Assembly (NCBI RefSeq): GCF_001411555.2
Contig: NC_049910.1
Coordinates: 29,049,150 to 29,113,149 of the forward strand
From: Juglans regia
Lineage: Eukaryota; Streptophyta; Magnoliopsida; Fagales; Juglandaceae
Length of the DNA: 64,000 nt
Reading direction: 5' to 3'
A program made the position numbers and the translations under genes. Numbering within the stretch: the first letter of the stretch is position 1; each line of letters begins with the position of its first letter. Under the pieces are notes generated by a model. It was not told where the DNA came from and made no database searches. It saw nothing but the letters and a program-made list of their open reading frames with translations. This document shows positions 1-12,135 of this stretch, in pieces.

Positions 1-481
1 TTTTTTCCAGCTCTAAGCCGTAGGCCCACCCAAGCAATGGCAGCTCTTATCAACAACCATAAGGACTCCACCGAATTTGCTCTACTTTCCATACGGGCTC
101 TACACCTCCAAACACAAATTAAGAGACCACGTTAGAATGGCAGGTACAAGGCCAAATAAATTACCTCTTTGAGTGGAATTGACGCGGGACATTCGGTATC
201 ATGAAACTTTTTCTCTTATCCTTCTCCTTTTCATTTCTAGTGTTGGTATTGAGACATGAAGTGGTCTAAATTCTTATCATATCTCCAGATGATCATTTCT
301 AAGGATACACTTGCCTTTTGTCCTTATTAGTTTAATATAAAGTATGAAAATTATAAATAGCAAAATCTATTTTTCAGTGTTCATAAAAAGGTTTTGTATA
401 ATCTTTTAAAGAGATATGGGCCCACTTTTTTCCCAAATGTGTGGGCTGTTTATAGAACTTTATGGACAATAATGGGTATAA
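1..481. other. AT-rich intergenic DNA
   Basis: No coding frame of useful length and no recognised element. The stretch is AT-rich with short homopolymer runs. Confidence 0.5.
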
Positions 482-736
482 TTGATTTTAGAGTCATGCT
501 AGCGTGCCGCCTAGATTTGACCGTTAGGCGCACCCACTAGCACAAAGTTGTTTTTTTATTTTTATCTTCTTTTATTTTTTATATTTTTAAATATTTTTAA
601 AAAATAAAAAAAATATCAACACACTAAAAATCATTTTCTTAATCATTAAGTAAAAAAAAATTTAAAAAAATAAATACATTAACGGTCAAAAGGAGGGGCA
701 AACTCAGTTTGCATACTAGCATTTTCCTTGATTTTA
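482..736. mobile_element. MULE-type MITE with 9-bp target duplication
   Basis: A 237-bp AT-rich insert (491-727) is flanked by the perfect 9-bp direct repeat TTGATTTTA at 482-490 and 728-736. Its ends are inverted: the left end contains ATGCTAGCGTGC, and the reverse complement of the right end contains ATGCTAGTATGC. A 9-bp duplication is characteristic of Mutator-like elements. The interior has no coding potential, so this is non-autonomous. Assignment to MULE rests on the duplication length and the end beginning with G; a hAT origin (8 bp) is the alternative. Confidence 0.7.
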
Positions 737-1097
737 AGAATCTAAAGCGTGTCTTATAAAACTAAATTTGATAAAATTCTCTCTAAACCGATAATTTTCT
801 AATAAAGATAATACCGGTTATTAATTGAGAAGATTGTATAAAATTTTAATTTGTAATTTTGTTTTGCGAAAAGACAAGAATATTGATTTTAAAATAAAAA
901 TGTAATATAAAAATTAAAATTAAAATAAATTTATTGAATCTTACATTTTAAACTAAAAAGGGCCTCACTCAAAATTTTGGCCTTAGGCCCTACAACCTAT
1001 TAGGCCGGCTCTACCCACATGACAAAAAGTAGTTTTAGATACAATCGTAAGATATGCAAGCTCCATGTAATATTCATATTTTTAGTTGAATCTTAAA
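737..1097. other. AT-rich DNA with a possible DNA-transposon terminus
   Basis: Mostly AT-rich non-coding sequence. Around 960-1012 a GC-rich stretch (GGCCTTAGGCCC, then TAGGCCGGCTCTA) resembles the terminal region of plant hAT-like elements, whose ends often read CAGAGCCGGCC. No partner terminus was found, so it is at most a fragment. Confidence 0.3.
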
Positions 1098-1350
1098 TTT
1101 ACTTGTATCTAGAGGCTTTTCCTTGAAAAAAAAAATAGTCACCACCATATACAGTGACCCTATAATATTTGTAATTCTAGAATGTAAAAGTCTCATGCAT
1201 TCCATTTGAAAAAAACAGGTTAAATCTAAAACCCACACTAATAAAGCATTTTTTTAATGATAGACCCTACTTTTTTCTTCAAAATGAGTGCACGAAGTTT
1301 GTACATCTTAAGATGTAATGCATGTCCTTGTGATAAGACTTTAGAAAATA
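1098..1350. repeat. Degenerate hairpin MITE related to copies at 20.7-21.3 and 52.9-53.1 kb
   Basis: This stretch shares with those copies the arrangement of a poly(A)/T core followed by 'TTTTTTAATGATAGACCCTA', then TTCAAAATGAGTGCACGAAG and a closing 'cttaagatgtaatg'. The left half carries the approximate inverse of the right half. It is diverged and its borders are approximate. Confidence 0.4.
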
Positions 1351-2029
1351 GTTTTGAAAAATAAGATGAGAATTATTGAGCCTTTTAAAACTTTTTCCTT
1401 CCCTTCCCAGGGTATAAAAGATTCTACAATTAAAATTTAAAACTTGTATTTATAAATCTAGGAGAAAGTTTTGTAGTGGAATTCATTTAATTAAAATACA
1501 AGTCTTTTTACAAAATATGATTTTACATGCTATACAAAATGCCTAGGCTTTCATTACCTATTCCTTGGGTTGTGTATGTCCTGACGCTTCGTCCTCATTT
1601 CATTCCTGAGTGGGGCACACATAAAAATAAAATGAATTGAATACTCAGTAAGCATTACTTCATACCATGAAAATATAAGAACACAGTTTTCATTCATGGA
1701 TTCTCACTCACATACATATTTTACATAAAATATTTTCTTTTATTTAAAACATTAGAGAACCCTCATCGAGGGGAGAACCGAAGCCTGATAGAGTTTAAAT
1801 CGGTATAGTTGACATTTGCGGGATTTTTTAATAAAGACTGAGCTTTATCATTGGTGTGAAAGTATGAATTAAACAAATGAGATCCCTGACCAGACATTAT
1901 TGTTATTATGTCATACAGGTGAGGACGCTCATCTCTGCCTGTAGTAAATTAGATAGAGAAGAGACGTGGACGTGGGCCTGCAAAGTGCACCGAATTTGAG
2001 AAATTGCAAAAGTATGGAAAATTGATGTT
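1351..2029. other. Intergenic, no gene recognised
   Basis: AT-rich sequence without a supported reading frame. It runs into the CACTA-derived segment that begins near 2030. Confidence 0.4.
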
Positions 2030-3500
2030 GAAGATAAGTGATGTTGAAGATAAATGATGGAGAAACAACACCGTGCTGTGAGAATGTATCCATGTTTACA
2101 ACACGTGTAACATGGATAGTTAAACATCACTGCGACATGAGCTACCCTAGATGGAGTGATGTACTCCAAGCGCATAAGGATGAGTTAATCAATTGTGTTC
2201 GGGTAAGACTTCTATACTTTGATGTTGATGGATCGAAAGTGGTTGTAGTATAATTCACGAGTGATTACACTAAATTTTATTATATATGTAGGGTGATTTT
2301 GAATTAGATTGGGAATTAGAGAACCATCGATTGACAGTGACTAAATAGCTTCGTAAGCTCTTTAATGCATTCCACCATAAATTGCATAAGATATATATAT
2401 ATATATATATATATCATATGGCAGCCATGACGAAGCATTGGCGACTGGGACTAGTTTGGTTAGCCCCCTCATCTAGGTTAAGCTTTGTGGTAGATGGGGT
2501 AGCGAGGCCTTTAAGGTATGCATTCTGGGTGTTCAATCCAAACCTGACAAGTTGGGTAATAAGTCACGCCCTGATTAGATATTCATTACTCTGTGTAATT
2601 TTGCTTACATTGTGGTTTTTCATGGTAGAAAATATCAAGTCAAAACTGGGAGAATAGAAATACGCTGAAATTTAACCACACAACAGGCCGTAAATCCTTT
2701 GTGAGGATTCTAGAACAGAAGGTATAAGGTTTGAAGTAAATTATTCCCCACACAACACATTTCCCATTTGTAAGCTCATATCATGGTAACCACACACTCA
2801 CATAATCTTAATTTTCGCCTGATTTTTGCGAATTGGTATGCTTTGAACACATCATTTCGCTCATATTGCTGTGAGATAAGTCTTGTATAGCATTTGCTTG
2901 GTTAGTCTATCATTAGTGATTAAGCTATCCATACCTTGTGGGAAAATGTTATCTGATTGAACATGTTACACATACACATACCACACACATGTAGCTTGCT
3001 CAAAAGGCGAATTTGGTGGACTTCTACGAGGAAACCCATTGGTCCAAGAAGAATGATAAATTTGTGACACCTACCACCGAAGACGTTTATGTGAGTATAT
3101 TCTAGCATAACTAATATTTTCTAAATGCAATGCTGGTTCTGTTTATCTAATTGAATCTTAAAAATGCATTATCAACACATAATTGTCGATAATCAGTTCA
3201 TTATGTTGCAGAAGGATATGGTTGGAAAGTTGGATACTCTAGAACCATAGAAAAGAACTGATGAAGCAGCAACGAGTGTCTTTTGAGAGGTACTTGGTCA
3301 TCGACCAGGTTATGCAAGAGGATTGGGAGAGATGGTGATGCCAAAGTCTACAAGACAACGCTCATTGGCACGAGAGAAAGAGTACATAGCTTTGATTGAA
3401 AAACATAAGCAAGAGGTTGAATCTTCCAAGAGTGAGATGGAGGCAGTGAGGGCAAACATGCTTGTTATGTTGGAGAGACAAATGAAACCGACTGTATGTT
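2030..3500 (+). pseudogene. Degenerate CACTA (En/Spm) transposase fragment, Transposase_24-like
   Basis: Three blocks resemble the plant Ptta/En/Spm transposase family. Around 2100-2200 the frame reads TRVTWIVKHHCDMSYPRW. Around 2998-3100 it reads LVDFYEETHWSKKNDKFVTP, a very typical family motif. Around 3285-3480 it reads LGHRPGYARGLGEMVMPKST, followed by a helical REKEYIALIEKHKQEVE segment. Between blocks are AT-rich, intron-like stretches, with a GT after the first block, a GTGAGT-like donor after the second and a TTGCAG acceptor near 3210. Stops (for example in LDTLEP-stop near 3250) and the absence of CACTA termini show a dead remnant. An AT microsatellite at about 2388-2414 lies in the spacer between blocks. 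Confidence 0.7.
2388..2414. repeat. (TA)n microsatellite
   Basis: A run of about 13 TA dinucleotides. Similar (TA)n tracts lie near 3640-3665, 20978-21008, 22224-22238, 37149-37171, 39119-39140 and 61814-61838. Confidence 0.9.
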
Positions 3501-4214
3501 GAGGGCTTTCTTCACCGCTAACCCATCCCTTAGTGAGCCTCTTCGAGAGACTCAATGAGCATATTTTTATGGAAAAATATGGGAAGATTTCATGTGGAAT
3601 TTGGGGTGCATTTTGTGCCATTAAGATGGTGGATTGACAATATATATATATATATATATATATATCCAATGGGAAGCTATATGTAAATGTTTTGTGGGAG
3701 CAAGATGGGTTGGGAAAAGAGAAGTTTTGGCCCTTCGACATATCCTTAAATATGTAAGGGTAATACCCGAGTCCTACTGCGCGTAGACTTTTATGTCATT
3801 TTTATTAATTTTTTTAAGTGAAATATTCTTTTATGCATTTTAAAATAAAATCTTTTTAATTATTTTATTTTAAGATGAGTATGCTTTGTTTTAAAATGCG
3901 ATTTATTAAAATAAATGAAGGACATGATTTTAAGACTTTGCAATATTTCTCTTAAGTTCTTTAATTTTATTTATTTAAGAAATAGCCCAATTATTCTCTA
4001 CCATTAGATTGGTAGGTGAAGAATATATTTGAGGTGGATAGATCTCCACCATTCATTTGCTTTCTTGTGATGGAAGAAGGGCACAAAGACCAAAATGTCC
4101 TTGCCCTTTCTCCAAGTCTACGGCTAAGGCAACAAAAAAGGAAAAAAATAAAATAAAATACCCTGAGTCCCCCCATTCCCGTCGGTCTCACCCAAGAAAG
4201 AAAGAGAAAACTTC

Positions 4215-4505
4215 GGCTGCGTTTGGTTGCAAGACTCAGATGAATTCAGTCTAATTTTAAACTGAGTCTAATATTCAAACACTTAACTCTCAAATTACGA
4301 AACTCATCTAAACTCAAAACCTTCTTACACGTGGAACCCACAACCTTTTTCAACTCCACATAAAAAGTACTAAACTCATTTTAATGTCCAAACACATTTT
4401 AAACTCAGTTTAGATGACCCCACATAACTCCCTCTACTACTCAACTTACTATTATTCATAAAGAACTAAATTCAGCTGAGCTGAGTTCAACGTCTAAATG
4501 CAGCC
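4215..4505. mobile_element. Tourist-like (PIF/Harbinger) MITE
   Basis: The 291-bp insert starts GGCTGCGTTTGG and ends with the inverse of GGCTGCATTTAG. It is flanked by a 3-bp repeat TTC (4212-4214 and 4506-4508). A GG[C/G]C..GTTTGG end with a 3-bp duplication is typical of Tourist-type MITEs. The interior repeats the motif 'aaactcagt' or 'actgagtt' in both directions and has no coding frame. It sits inside the left part of the LTR-like block. Confidence 0.75.
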
Positions 4506-5121
4506 TTCATCTTTCTCTCCAAGAAAGCCATAACCGACACACACCTTCCTCTCTTCTTCTCCTCTCTTCTCATCTTCAAGAAACCAAGTTCCCCTCATCT
4601 CCTTCAAGCTTTGTGACTCCATGGCAAGGGAAGAAGAAAAACATTTTTCCCTCATCCTCTCCAAGCCGTACGAGTATACTTCCTCCATACCCATTTTTGG
4701 TTTTGACTCAAAGCTTGGAACCAAAACTTGATTTCATCTTCCAAATAGTGAAATCTTGAAGATAATAGACTTTTGGTTCATTCCCTAGTATGATTCACAT
4801 GTGGGTTTTGAGTTTCACCATTTTCTTACCTATGATGTTTCGGTTTTGGGATAACACAGTGAAATCATTTTGTTCTTCATCTACACGGCTCTAACACTAT
4901 TTGGTCCTCTATCTTGCCTCTTGAAAGAAGCTAAGAGCTCAAGGTAAAAACCCTAACTTGACCCCCATTTGTTTTTATTGTGATTTTGGAAGCCAACTAA
5001 GTTGTTTTAACTTGTGTTTTGGTGTAGTTAATTTCCTATGTTGCAAATAAATATGTATGCTCTGTTTTTTTCCCAAACCGAATGTGTTGAAGTTGTTTTG
5101 CTATGTATTTTCTTATATTTC

Positions 5122-8100
5122 TATAACACCCCGCTCCATCCTTCTTACGTACGCTCTTCTGTTTTTGACGAACATTCTTTCTTTCTTACGTAAGGCTCCT
5201 TCTTTCTGACGTAAGCAAACTCTGAGGGCAGGAATTATGTGATTTATCTGCCCTTCTATCTAGCGAATGCGAGACTCGTCATGCGTGCCGAACCACGATG
5301 GCGTGTTTCAAAAGATATCTTGTGACTTCTATGGCACGTCCAGTGCTTTAAATATGCTAGAAATATTTATAAAGAGTATTTCTAGTGTTATTGAATTAAG
5401 TTTGATTTTAAATACTACAATTATAATATTCTTGAAGAGCTCTAAAAATATTATAATTGTCGGAAATCATTTTAAAATCATTATTAAAATGATTTCAAAT
5501 ATTTTAGATATTATGAGATTTAAAGTATGTTGAAATTTTTAATTAATTAAATGGTTTTATTCTCTTAAATATATTAAGTGAGACTTCATCATTTTGTTAA
5601 TGATGAAGGAATAGTATTTTATAAACTAAAGTCAGTTTAAATAATATTCTATCTTTATTACTTTTAATACTTTTAATTAAGTTAATGTTTATACATTTTA
5701 AATCAGTGTTTGAGATCCATCGTTAGATCGTTGCGTGGATTACCAGACGAAGGGACTGAGTTAAATACCCAACCCCTCTTCCTTCTCCCTCACTTTTCCC
5801 CCAGTTCTCTTTCTCTCTTCCCTCTCCCCAGCATACGTAGTACGCAGCCCCTCTCCAAGTCGAATGCTCCACCCCTCAGCCTGGCGTCGCTGTGCGTCGA
5901 CAGACCTCACCACCGCCACCATCAGCTCCAGCTCCCTCCAACGAGCTCCCCCAACCCGGTATCTCTCTCACATGCTCTCTACTCCTCTCTCTCAGTAGTG
6001 TATAGCCCGAATGGGCTTGGTGCTCACTGCCTCCTCTCTAGCCTCCTCAGGCCACCACCAAGCCATCCCGACCACCCTTGGCCCCGATCTGCCACCCATG
6101 CACGCACACTCTCTCCCACTCTCTCACAGGCTTCTCCTCCTCTCACACGGCCATTCCTTCCTCGACCACCGTGCCACCACCACCGAGCCGAACCTTAGGT
6201 CCAAACCACCACTTCATGTGGTGGGTAGCCACTACACGTGATGGACCACCACTGTACACGGCTAGATCCGTCGTGTTACGCTCCTTGCCACCATCACAAG
6301 ACCACCACAAGCCCTTCCAAAACCACTCCTAACTATCCAAATACCCAAACAGTCACCGTACGCGGTTTAGCCGCCCCGTACGTTCCTTCCAACACCATCA
6401 ACGGTGTCAATCAGTGAGCAAAGCATGGGTTATCCCCTTGATGGTATAACCCTCTCTCCCTCGTTATTTATGTTAGATATTGATTAGTTGACTAGGTTGC
6501 GGACTGTGTTGTTAGTATTTGTGGAGTTGTGGTATTGTGATGTTCTGTGTAGTGAAGTGTTGGGCATATCTGTGTAGTGCCTGTGAAGTGTTGGGCGTAG
6601 TTGGGAAGTGTGCTATGAAGTGCTGTGTAGTGTGGTTGTGGAGTATGTGCTGTATTAGTGACGTGGCATGTGAAACGAGAACAGTACATGCTGAGTGTAC
6701 TCTGTGTGTAGCGTAGTGTGGGATAATGAGAGTATATGTAAAATATACTCTACTGGCATATTGTGGAATGGGAAGAGTACACGAGGAGTGTATCTCATGT
6801 GGTGGAGTGATACACCATATGGCGAGTATGCTATAATGGTGATGTGGCGTAATGTGTGTGAAGGGAGTACACGAGGAGTGTACTCCATGTGGTAGAGCAA
6901 TGTACCATGTGGCACGTATGCCGTAATGATGATGAGTCATAGCGTGAAAAGGGAGTATACGTGGAGTGTACTCCATGAGGTAGCAACACTCTGTGTGGCG
7001 TCTCGCAGAGATAAGGATGGTTGTGTGATTGATGGGCATAGGGCATGGTGAGTAGTGTAAGGGACTGTGGAATAGTGTCCCAAAGTTGTTATGGTATAGC
7101 CTGTAGTTTGAGGTGACAAGTGTCACTATGTTGGACTTATGGCTAGGAGTATGGATGAAGTAACAAAACAAGTGTAAGAGTACGTAGAGGAAGCATGACT
7201 GAAGAATGTCACGAAGTGACATGATTACTAGCAATCATGCTTATGATGGGTGAAGTGTTAGAGTGTGAATGACATAAACGGGAACGTGACGAGATGTCAC
7301 GATGTGATGAGAGTACGTGAGGAACCGTACTCACGTTGAGTTAGGAGTTGACATAGCAAGATGCCAGGTGACATGACAAGGTCACGGTGTAGCTTGGGAG
7401 TAGTCTCAAGTTATATGACGTGACGTAAGGTGTAGTTGTGAATGGAGTCCTGTCATGTCAAGTGTTGGGATGAACTGTCAAAAGGGACGGGTAGCATGAA
7501 GAGTCATGCTAGCCGAGTAAGAGAAGGTTGGTATCGGAGTATGGTGCTTGTTTACACAAGCATGTGATCAACGTGTTATATGTTGATCTTAGGTGATGAA
7601 GGGGTAAGGTACATGTGTAACATGGTGGGACACATGTACCAGATAGATTCACCATATGTAATGGGTAATCTGTCCTAAGTATAGTTGCACGGTGCTTAAG
7701 CCTCATAGTTAGCTTAAAGCAGTGTGGTTTGTATGGATGAGAATGAGGATTAGTATGGGCTAAGATGCATGAAAGTAATGACGGGTGTATTATCTAAGAT
7801 TGGGATGCATGATTCCATCGGTCGGAATCATGTGTCGGGATGTGGTTTGTAAGAAGAGTAAGACGAAGGACCTAGTGTCTTAATTCTAAGGTAAATCATG
7901 GGTTCACTTTAGTGGATGAGCACTCGAGGCAAGGCCTTGAGTTGGAAGATGTGGTGACTGTAATGAGTTGCCAAAGATCTTGTCATAGTAAGGGACATGG
8001 AAGAGCACAGGATAGAGAGTGTTCCAAGTGACACATAGTTCTATTTCTAGTTTAAGTTACTTATGTACTAGATAGAGAATGACGTTAAGGTTATGTGTAT

Positions 8101-9562
8101 GCATGTAGGTTGCCATCAGACACGCACATGAATGGACTACATGACATGCAAGTAGCATGGAGTCCAGGTAAGTATTACATTCATACTCTTCTAGAGTTTT
8201 ATAAACTACAAGAAAAAGAAAACGAAACGCTTTTCCTTTACAATGCATTACTAAATGACACGAAAGATGCTTTACTAAAGAAAACGCTAATTGTTCAAAG
8301 GTATACGTATGTACGGCCCTTCCTTGGCAGCCCCTGTTTACGCACCCAAAGTATTACTTGTACGCATATGAATGGATGACTATACGTTGTACCTATTGTA
8401 CGTATTTTCTAAGAAAATCAACAAACTAATATTTTATGATCCCAAAACTATGCTTTTCTCATAAAACGATGTCTTCTCATGAAACTGAATGTTTTCTCAC
8501 GAAACATGAATGAATGAATGAAAAGCAAAGAAAGACATGAAAACTAATGCTTTCATGGATCCTACGAACCGATGCTTTTATGGATGCCATGAGGTGATGC
8601 TCACGGATACCATGAAAGACGACGTTTAAGGTGATACTTATGGATGCCATGAAAGACAAAGTTTAAACCTATGTTTTAAACGATGCTTTTCCGGAAAATG
8701 AAGGTTTTCTCATGAAAGGACATGTTAAATGAAAGATAAGAAAAGAATGGAAGCTCCAGCTCTTTAGAGTTGACATGAATGAATGAAAGCATGAAATATA
8801 TGAAGATACGTAATGGCCTCATGAATGAATGAAAAGGGGTACCCAATGAATGAATGGACAGATTATAATGCCGGACAGTAGTACTGGTAGTGCACCCAGT
8901 GCTGCACCCTAAAGGAATGGGATTCCAACCCGCGGTCACAGGCGAATCCATTGGCCATAGGGTCACTAACCCTAACACACAGGGCGTAAGAATGTGTACT
9001 GGCCTATGAAAGTGATAAGAAAGAATGTATGTATGCATGAAAGCTAAAAGCACGACCCTTTAAGAAATGAAGGCACTGACGGGAAAAACGTTTTACGACA
9101 AGGAAGCCTTTTAAAGCAAAACCCCGTCCAGTGACGTTTTCAACTGAACGCACATATGACACGTATGCATGCATGTATAGTATGTAAGAATGATGAATGC
9201 ATGAATGAAAACCTATGCTGCTATATTTTAACTATATAAAGTAATGCTTACAAGTTTTCGACTCATTTTAGCTTTTATGTATGCCCCTCCCCCCACAGGA
9301 ACTGAACGGTCAGGACGGACACAACCCATGGGGAAGAGCATGGAAGTTTAGGCATGGTTTTAATTGTACGAGAGGCCTTTTTATTGTAAAAATAACGTTT
9401 TCCGCTGTAAACTTCTTTTATTGTCAAAACATATTTTATTTTATAAACGTAGAGTCTTGCACCCTAGGTATGCAAGCAAAATGTTTCAAATCGGACAGTA
9501 ATTCCCGTCATCATTTCTAAAAACATTTTATAAAAAGTCCCACAACAAGGACGGGCATTACA
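5122..9562 (+). mobile_element. 4.4-kb solo LTR (Ty3/gypsy type) with ATTTC target duplication
   Basis: The sequence begins TATAACACC (a one-base change from the expected TGTAACACC) and ends ACGGGCATTACA. It is bounded by the 5-bp direct repeat ATTTC at 5117-5121 and 9563-9567. No gag or pol homology lies between the ends, so this is a solo LTR left by LTR-LTR recombination, or a non-coding element. It contains a GC-rich, CT-rich leader-like zone (5750-6350), a hairpin repeat array (6683-6972), ATGAATGAATGAA-rich DNA (8500-8860) and the block at 8862-9010 shared with the other LTRs. Reading frames here (up to 240 residues) are low-complexity shadows. Confidence 0.8.
6683..6972. repeat. Array of five 19-nt inverted repeats inside the solo LTR
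   Basis: The 19-nt palindromic unit AGTACACgaggaGTGTACT, or a compensated variant, occurs at 6683, 6731, 6775, 6866 and 6954. The starts are 48, 44, 91 and 88 bases apart, close to multiples of 45. In the copy at 6731 both arms changed together (AGTATAT with ATATACT), so pairing is kept. A homologous single hairpin lies in the reversed LTR near 51612-51640. Confidence 0.75.
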
Positions 9563-12135
9563 ATTTCGAAAATGGTATGTTCCTATTAAACTTAGTTTAA
9601 TCATAGGTGACGATTAGTGTATTTTTAGTATATATATGTTGGTACCATGTGTATTGTGTTGAGTTTCGGTTTAGAGGTTTTGCTTGGTTCCTTGTAATTT
9701 TTGTAACTTGCTTTTAAAAGGTATTAAGTGGGTAAAGCACAATCTTGGGTGTTTAAAGGTTTTAAAGTTTGATTAATGGGTAACTTTGCTATACTTTATG
9801 CTATGTTTAATTTTAATGGGATATACTATTTAAACTATTTAATATTCCTTGGGTGATTGGATTATAGCATAGTTGGTTAGGTATAGGAGATTAATTGTGC
9901 ATGATATATTATGATATGTAAAGCTGTCCAAGTACCCCTGTCTTGCCACGTCTTGATGTAAAAATAACCCATTTCTGTTGTCCCTCTTTTGGTTAAATTC
10001 TACCTAACCCAAGAGTCCAAAATATTGATATGCTAACCTTTTTATAATGAGGGACCACGAGTTGATCTAAAGGGCATGTTTCCTAAGCTTGTTTAGTCTA
10101 TTTGAGATGCCTAAATCTATTTTTAAAGCCCATTGTTGAACATTTCCAGATTTGATCTCTTATTGTCCATAACCCAAAGTGAGCTTGAACCAAAGAGACC
10201 GTGCTTGAAGCCTTTGAATTCTTAACTACTTTTCATGTAAGCTTTTTAAATAACCTTCTATGGACAACTAGCATATCTTAATATTTAATTTATTGCTCTT
10301 GTAAGTTGAGGTGAGAAGTAGTCATCGAGTTAATGCTAAGCATAGAATGAACGTTAGATTATAGTAACGTGACTTTCTCTTTTAAAGGGAGGGCTAAAGA
10401 ATATTGAATGAGTATTAACACGCTTATGCTATTTATTGGAATAAGACCTATTATGAAGTTGGAAATATCGAGGAGTATAGAGGTAAGTTGCTATGACCAT
10501 GCTTCTTACACAAAGTTCTCTTTTTGAAAGAATGTCTCTCTCTTATTGCAAATGTTCTTCTAAAGAAATGAGTAAATGAATATAGTATGTACAAACCCTT
10601 TCATAATAGCCCCTGTTAAACATATTATAAATTATGATTGGTTGTAAAGTATGAGGTAGTGCATTCACATTCACATTCTAAAATCATGAACTCTTATCAT
10701 GCATGCCCTCTCAAGAAACTTATTGATTATTCCTATATGTAGTATAGCATGAAAATGTAACTTGTTCTTTAAAATGCATATGCATCGGACTAAGAAAGAT
10801 GATGAAAAAGTTTTGATTGCAAAGGAAGGAAAGGAATGACTAAAAGGAAAGGAAGGGAAAGGACTGAAAAGAAATGAATTTTTTAATGTATGAAACTACG
10901 TAATGGCCATGACTGATAAATGAATGATGGTACTAAAGGACTGGGTAGATTGCAATGCCGGGTAAGTAGTACTGGCGGAGCACCCAGTTCTGTCCCTTGA
11001 CTGAGGGATTCCCAATTGCCAAGTGCGGAATCAGGTCCAAAGGAAGACCACAAATCCTAACACACAGAGCGTAATAGTGTGTACTGGCCAAAAGGAAAGT
11101 GAAACATGAAAGCATAGTTATTTCTCAAAGATGTTTATGCATGAAAGTATTCTTTATTTCTTAAAATGTTTATGCATGAAAGTATTGTTTATTTTTTAAA
11201 AATGTTTATGCATGAAAGTATTGTCAAATTCTCAAAATGTTTATGTATGCATGTTTTCAAAAGAAAAAGAATAGATGTTTTGTACATTAACGGCATGGTG
11301 TACTACTTACTGAGTATTATACTCACTTTGTGTTTATGTTTTAAACATCCAGGTAATGACGAAGAGGCTGGGGAGCAGGGCACTATTGTAGAGGGAGAGG
11401 CAGATGCTTAGTGCCTTCCCTGTTGGTTCGACCTTGTATGGATGATGGGTTATGTTTATGGATGTTGTTTTTATGTTGAGATGGGTCCCTTGTTGGGACG
11501 TTTTGTCGGGTTTGACTTTAAAACAATGCATCTTTTGGTATTGTGTAACCATTATGGTGGGGTGATGGCAATCCCTTATGCATTGACTTAGTGCCTTTTT
11601 GTATGTATGGTAGGGATGGAGTCTCTTCCTAACTAGAACATTTATGTTTTTATGAACGTATGGACTCTGAGAGTCTTTTATAGATGAATGTTTGAATAGA
11701 ATGTCTATCAGATGTTCCCCTTTATTAAATTAGAAATTTAGAGTACACGTGTGTTATGTTCATGCTGGTCGCATATTACTGGAAAAGAAAAAAAAAAGGA
11801 CAGGTATGTACGTAGCGATTCCACCCTTCCTAGGGCGGGGTTGTTACAGTATGATAATATATACACCCTACATGAAACGATATTGAGCCGCACTGGTAAT
11901 ATCAAACATGTAAGCATCTAAGCCACCGTCTTCTTTATATAAATTATTGGGTGTAGTGGCATGCTTACCAACTTTGGTAACTTGTTGTACAGGTTAATTA
12001 ATACATATATGTACATGGTATGAATGGGAGGGGTAGCCTTACGCCATGGCGAATTCCCTAAGTGGATGGATTATTGGTTTTTGAGATCATATTTTCAGTG
12101 CTTATGCACTTGGGTTACTTGGGTGACATTTGTGA

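Larger units (their letters stand above)
3753..11848 (+). mobile_element. LTR-like block of a Ty3/gypsy family, split by the solo LTR at 5122-9562
   Basis: The two outer parts (3753-5121 and 9563-11848) become contiguous when the inner solo LTR is removed at its ATTTC duplication. The right end GGGCGGGGTTGTTACA at 11833-11848 is the usual 3' end of the LTRs in this window. The right part carries a block (about 10945-11095) homologous to 8862-9010 of the inner LTR and, in reverse, to 49845-49990. It also has the GAG...CTC hairpin 'gagtattatactc' near 11307. No protein-coding domain is present. The left border is uncertain: TGTAAGGG at 3753 resembles an LTR start, but the flanking 5-mers do not match cleanly (ATATG at 3750-3754 and GTATG at 11849-11853 match at 4 of 5 positions). 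Confidence 0.55.

Noticed and set aside
5710..6198. 162-residue Pro/Ser/Leu-rich plus-strand frame
   Set aside because: It lies in the CT-rich leader-like part of a solo LTR, is low in complexity, overlaps other open frames and has no recognised domain.
6512..7234. 240-residue minus-strand frame rich in His, Thr and Tyr
   Set aside because: It is the antisense of the hairpin repeat region of the LTR. The repetitive peptide simply follows the DNA repeats, and overlapping frames are equally open.
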